Below are positions 61,934-64,000 of a DNA stretch of 64,000 nt, piece after piece. Source of the DNA: CALMEC01 sp963765105 (GTDB lineage Bacteria; Actinomycetota; Thermoleophilia; Miltoncostaeales; Miltoncostaeaceae). The position numbers were made by a program, and so were the translations under genes. Numbering within the stretch: the stretch's first letter is position 1; each line of letters starts with the position of its first letter. The stretch is from the NCBI GenBank assembly GCA_963765105.1, contig CAVXUW010000002.1:930001-994000 (forward strand), written 5' to 3'. The notes below the pieces were generated by a model that saw only the letters and a list, made by a program, of their open reading frames with translations, ran no database searches and was not told where the DNA came from.

Positions 61934-64000
61934 GGGCGCGGTGGGGGGAGTGTGGCTTCGGTGTGTGGGGCGGGGAGGATGCGGTCGAGCCACTTCGGGA
62001 GCCACCAGTTCCGGCGTCCCGCCACGCGCATGAAGGCCGGCACCAGAATGATGCGCACGATTGTGGCGTCGAGGAACACAGCGATGCCCAAGCCCAGGGC
62101 CGACTCTTTCAGGGGGATGAGTCGATTTCCCACAAACGAGAGGAACACGATGATCATGATCGCGGCGGCTGCGGTGATAATCGCTCCGCTGCGCGACAGG
62201 CCCCATGCCACGGCAGCGCGGTCGTCGCCGTGCACGTCGTAGTGCTCCCGCACGCGGGTGAGGAGAAACACCTCGTAGTCCATCGACAGGCCAAACAGGA
62301 TGGAAAAGAGGAACGGCGGCACCCAGGCGGTGACGTGGCCGAGGTGCTCGAAACCGAGCAGGCTGTCGCCCCAGCCCCACTGAAAAACCATCACCAAAAT
62401 CCCGTACGCCGACAGGGCCGACAGCAGGGTCATGACCACCGCCTTGAGCGGCAGCAGCACCGAACGGAACAGAACCACAAGTACCAGGAAGGTCAGGATC
62501 ATCACCAGCGCGATCACTCGTGGGGTGTTCGCGGCGATCGTGCGGTTGAAGTCGCGGTTTTGTGCCGGCGCCCCGCCCACGATCACGCGGCTGTCGGCGA
62601 GCCCGGTGGTCTGGGGTACGTACGTCTGCTCGATGCGGGGAACGGTGTCCTGGGCGCGGCGGTCCTCCTCGCTGAAACGGGGAACGGCGTCGAAGAGCAC
62701 GGCGTTTCCATCGTCGGAGACCTGGAGTGGACCGACTCCGCTGATCTCGCGATCGCCGGCGAGGCGCCGGCGCAGGTCCTCGACGCCCGTGGCTGAGGGT
62801 GGGCGGTTGCCCCCGTCGATGACAATGCGGTGTGGTCCAAGCCCGCCAGGGCCGATCTGGCGTGCCACCACATCGGCGGCCCGGATCGACGGTGCGTCGG
62901 TCGGCAGCGCTTGGGCTCCGCTCGACCCGAGCGAGATCCACAGTGCCGGGATGGCGAGGGCAAGGAGGAACGCCGACGAGCCGAGGAGGTAAGGCCACGG
63001 GTGGCGCATCACTGCGTCGGCCCATGCGCTCCAGCGGTCGCGCGAGCGCTCGCGGCGGGCACGGACCCGGCCGAGACGACCGCCGAGATCCCAGCGAAAG
63101 ATGCGGTCTCCGAGGGCCGCGAGAACCGCGGGCACGAGCGTGAGGGCCGCTACGACCGCAACGGCAACGACGGCAATGGTGCCGATGGCGAAACCGGTGA
63201 AGATGGGGACGCCCACGGCGAACATGCCGGCGAGCGCGACCATGACCGTGAGTCCGCTGAAGAAGATGGCTCGGCCGGAGGTTGCGGAGGTGACCACCAC
63301 GGCGTCGTGGATCGACCGGCCCGACCGGCGTTCCTCGCGGAAGCGATTGACGAGGAACAGCGAGTAGTCGACCCCGACGCCGATCCCGACCAGCGGAACG
63401 ATGTTTTGCACGTAGATCGACATGCTGGTTGAGCGTGCTGCGAAGTACAGCCCGCCAAGGGTCACCACGAGTGCCACGACTGTTGTCAGGATGGGTAGCG
63501 ACGCCGCGATGAGCGATCCCAACACCAGAACCAAAACGAGCAGCACGAGGGGGACCTGAACGATCTCGGCGCGGCGGAGATCCTCCTCGTTCACACGGTC
63601 GAAATCGGTGAAGATGGCGGGGCCGCCGGTGGCGCTGACCGCCACCTGATCGGTCGCCGTCGACTGGGCGCGGTCGATGAGCTCATCAGCGATGCGAAGC
63701 GACTCGTCGACGTTGGCCGAGAGGCCCACGAGGAGGAACCCGGACGCACCATTATCGGCGAGCTGCAGCGGGCCGACATCACGAACACGCGGGGCGGCGC
63801 GCAGCACCCGGCCGAGTTCAGCGGCGACGGCGCGAAATTGCGCGGGCGTGGGGGTGGCGCCAGGTTGGGCGGTGAGCACCGGAGCGATGGTGGTGGGCGC
63901 ATCGCGGCTGAAGCGCTCGGTGATGAGGATGCGTGCATCATCCGACGACGACCCGGCGATCTCGAAGCCGCCCGGTGACAGCGCGTCCCCCAGGCGGGGA
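61930..64000 (-). CDS. MMPL/RND-superfamily transporter (5' end missing)
   Basis: The frame is open to the window edge, giving about 690 visible residues. It has two MMPL halves: helices with IVPLVGIGVGVDYSLFLVNRFREERRSG and FLFSILFGLSMDYEVFLLTRVREHY, each carrying the GxxxDY motif that relays protons in this family, and large extracytoplasmic loops between. The visible N-terminal part (LSPGGFEIAGSSS) matches the first periplasmic loop. MMPL proteins export lipids or other hydrophobic compounds. The substrate is unknown. Confidence 0.9.

Overview
KIND OF ORGANISM. The window is GC-rich, densely coded DNA with frequent GTG and some TTG starts, ATGA/GTGA start-stop overlaps, F420-type enzymes (a DDN-like nitroreductase and an LLM-class oxidoreductase), an Arr-type rifamycin ADP-ribosyltransferase, and DnaE2/ImuB translesion genes with boxes of the GAAC-N4-GTTC LexA type. 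Together these indicate an actinobacterial (Actinomycetota) chromosome. A deep class such as Thermoleophilia or Acidimicrobiia would fit, but nothing here fixes it. No phage, plasmid, IS or CRISPR signature was recognised. LAYOUT. 1-2762: trpE (end only), trpG, trpD, trpC. 2787-6706: a thiol-redox and cytochrome c maturation block (two TlpA/ResA-like proteins, CcmH, CcdA) with a DUF72 protein and an A-type Fe-S carrier. 6752-7856: two tandem secreted CAP proteins. 8072-11326: dnaE2 with a LexA box touching its start. 11356-16394: a compact minus-strand run of MoxR ATPase, VWA/CoxE, DUF4190-like membrane protein, RseB-like secreted protein, nitroreductase and HATPase-like protein. XdhC/CoxI and CoxG diverge from it (16482-18040), so CO-dehydrogenase-type accessory genes are present without the structural genes. 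18191-20732: a second LexA box ahead of a DUF1016 nuclease, imuB and a DUF6504-like gene. 21129-25221: a GT-C glycosyltransferase and a large HET-C-like secreted protein. 25400-29426: MoxR, DUF58 and transglutaminase operon. 29582-34337: ammonium transporter, orphan ParS/MbcA-type antitoxin, nitroreductase, DUF445, LLM oxidoreductase. 34364-40408: topoisomerase III fused to a GGQ release-factor domain, an orphan Phd-like antitoxin, a phosphofructokinase with PPi-type residues, and psuK-psuG. ACCESSORY STRETCH 40419-48200: vapBC, two decayed LuxR-type regulator genes, a 76-bp tandem repeat array with tiny ribosome-ready ORFs, a hairpin over a ribosome binding site, a frameshifted HD-GYP gene, an MFS exporter, and a LuxR regulator whose only well-placed start is ACG. 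It ends at tRNA-Glu and tRNA-Gln. 48745-64000: arr, a DUF4395-thioredoxin fusion, rpsA, coaE, lytic transglycosylase, glyoxalase-like protein, uvrB, EamA exporter, hydroxyacid dehydrogenase, amidohydrolase, uvrA and an incomplete MMPL transporter. HOW IT FITS TOGETHER. DNA repair is the main theme: dnaE2 and the nuclease-imuB-DUF6504 operon sit behind separate LexA boxes 9 kb apart and look like one damage-induced mutagenesis system in which a DUF1016 nuclease occupies the usual ImuA position; uvrB and uvrA lie further on without an obvious box. The strongest candidates for something undescribed are that SOS operon, the topoisomerase/release-factor fusion, and the repeat-plus-hairpin leader of the HD-GYP gene.
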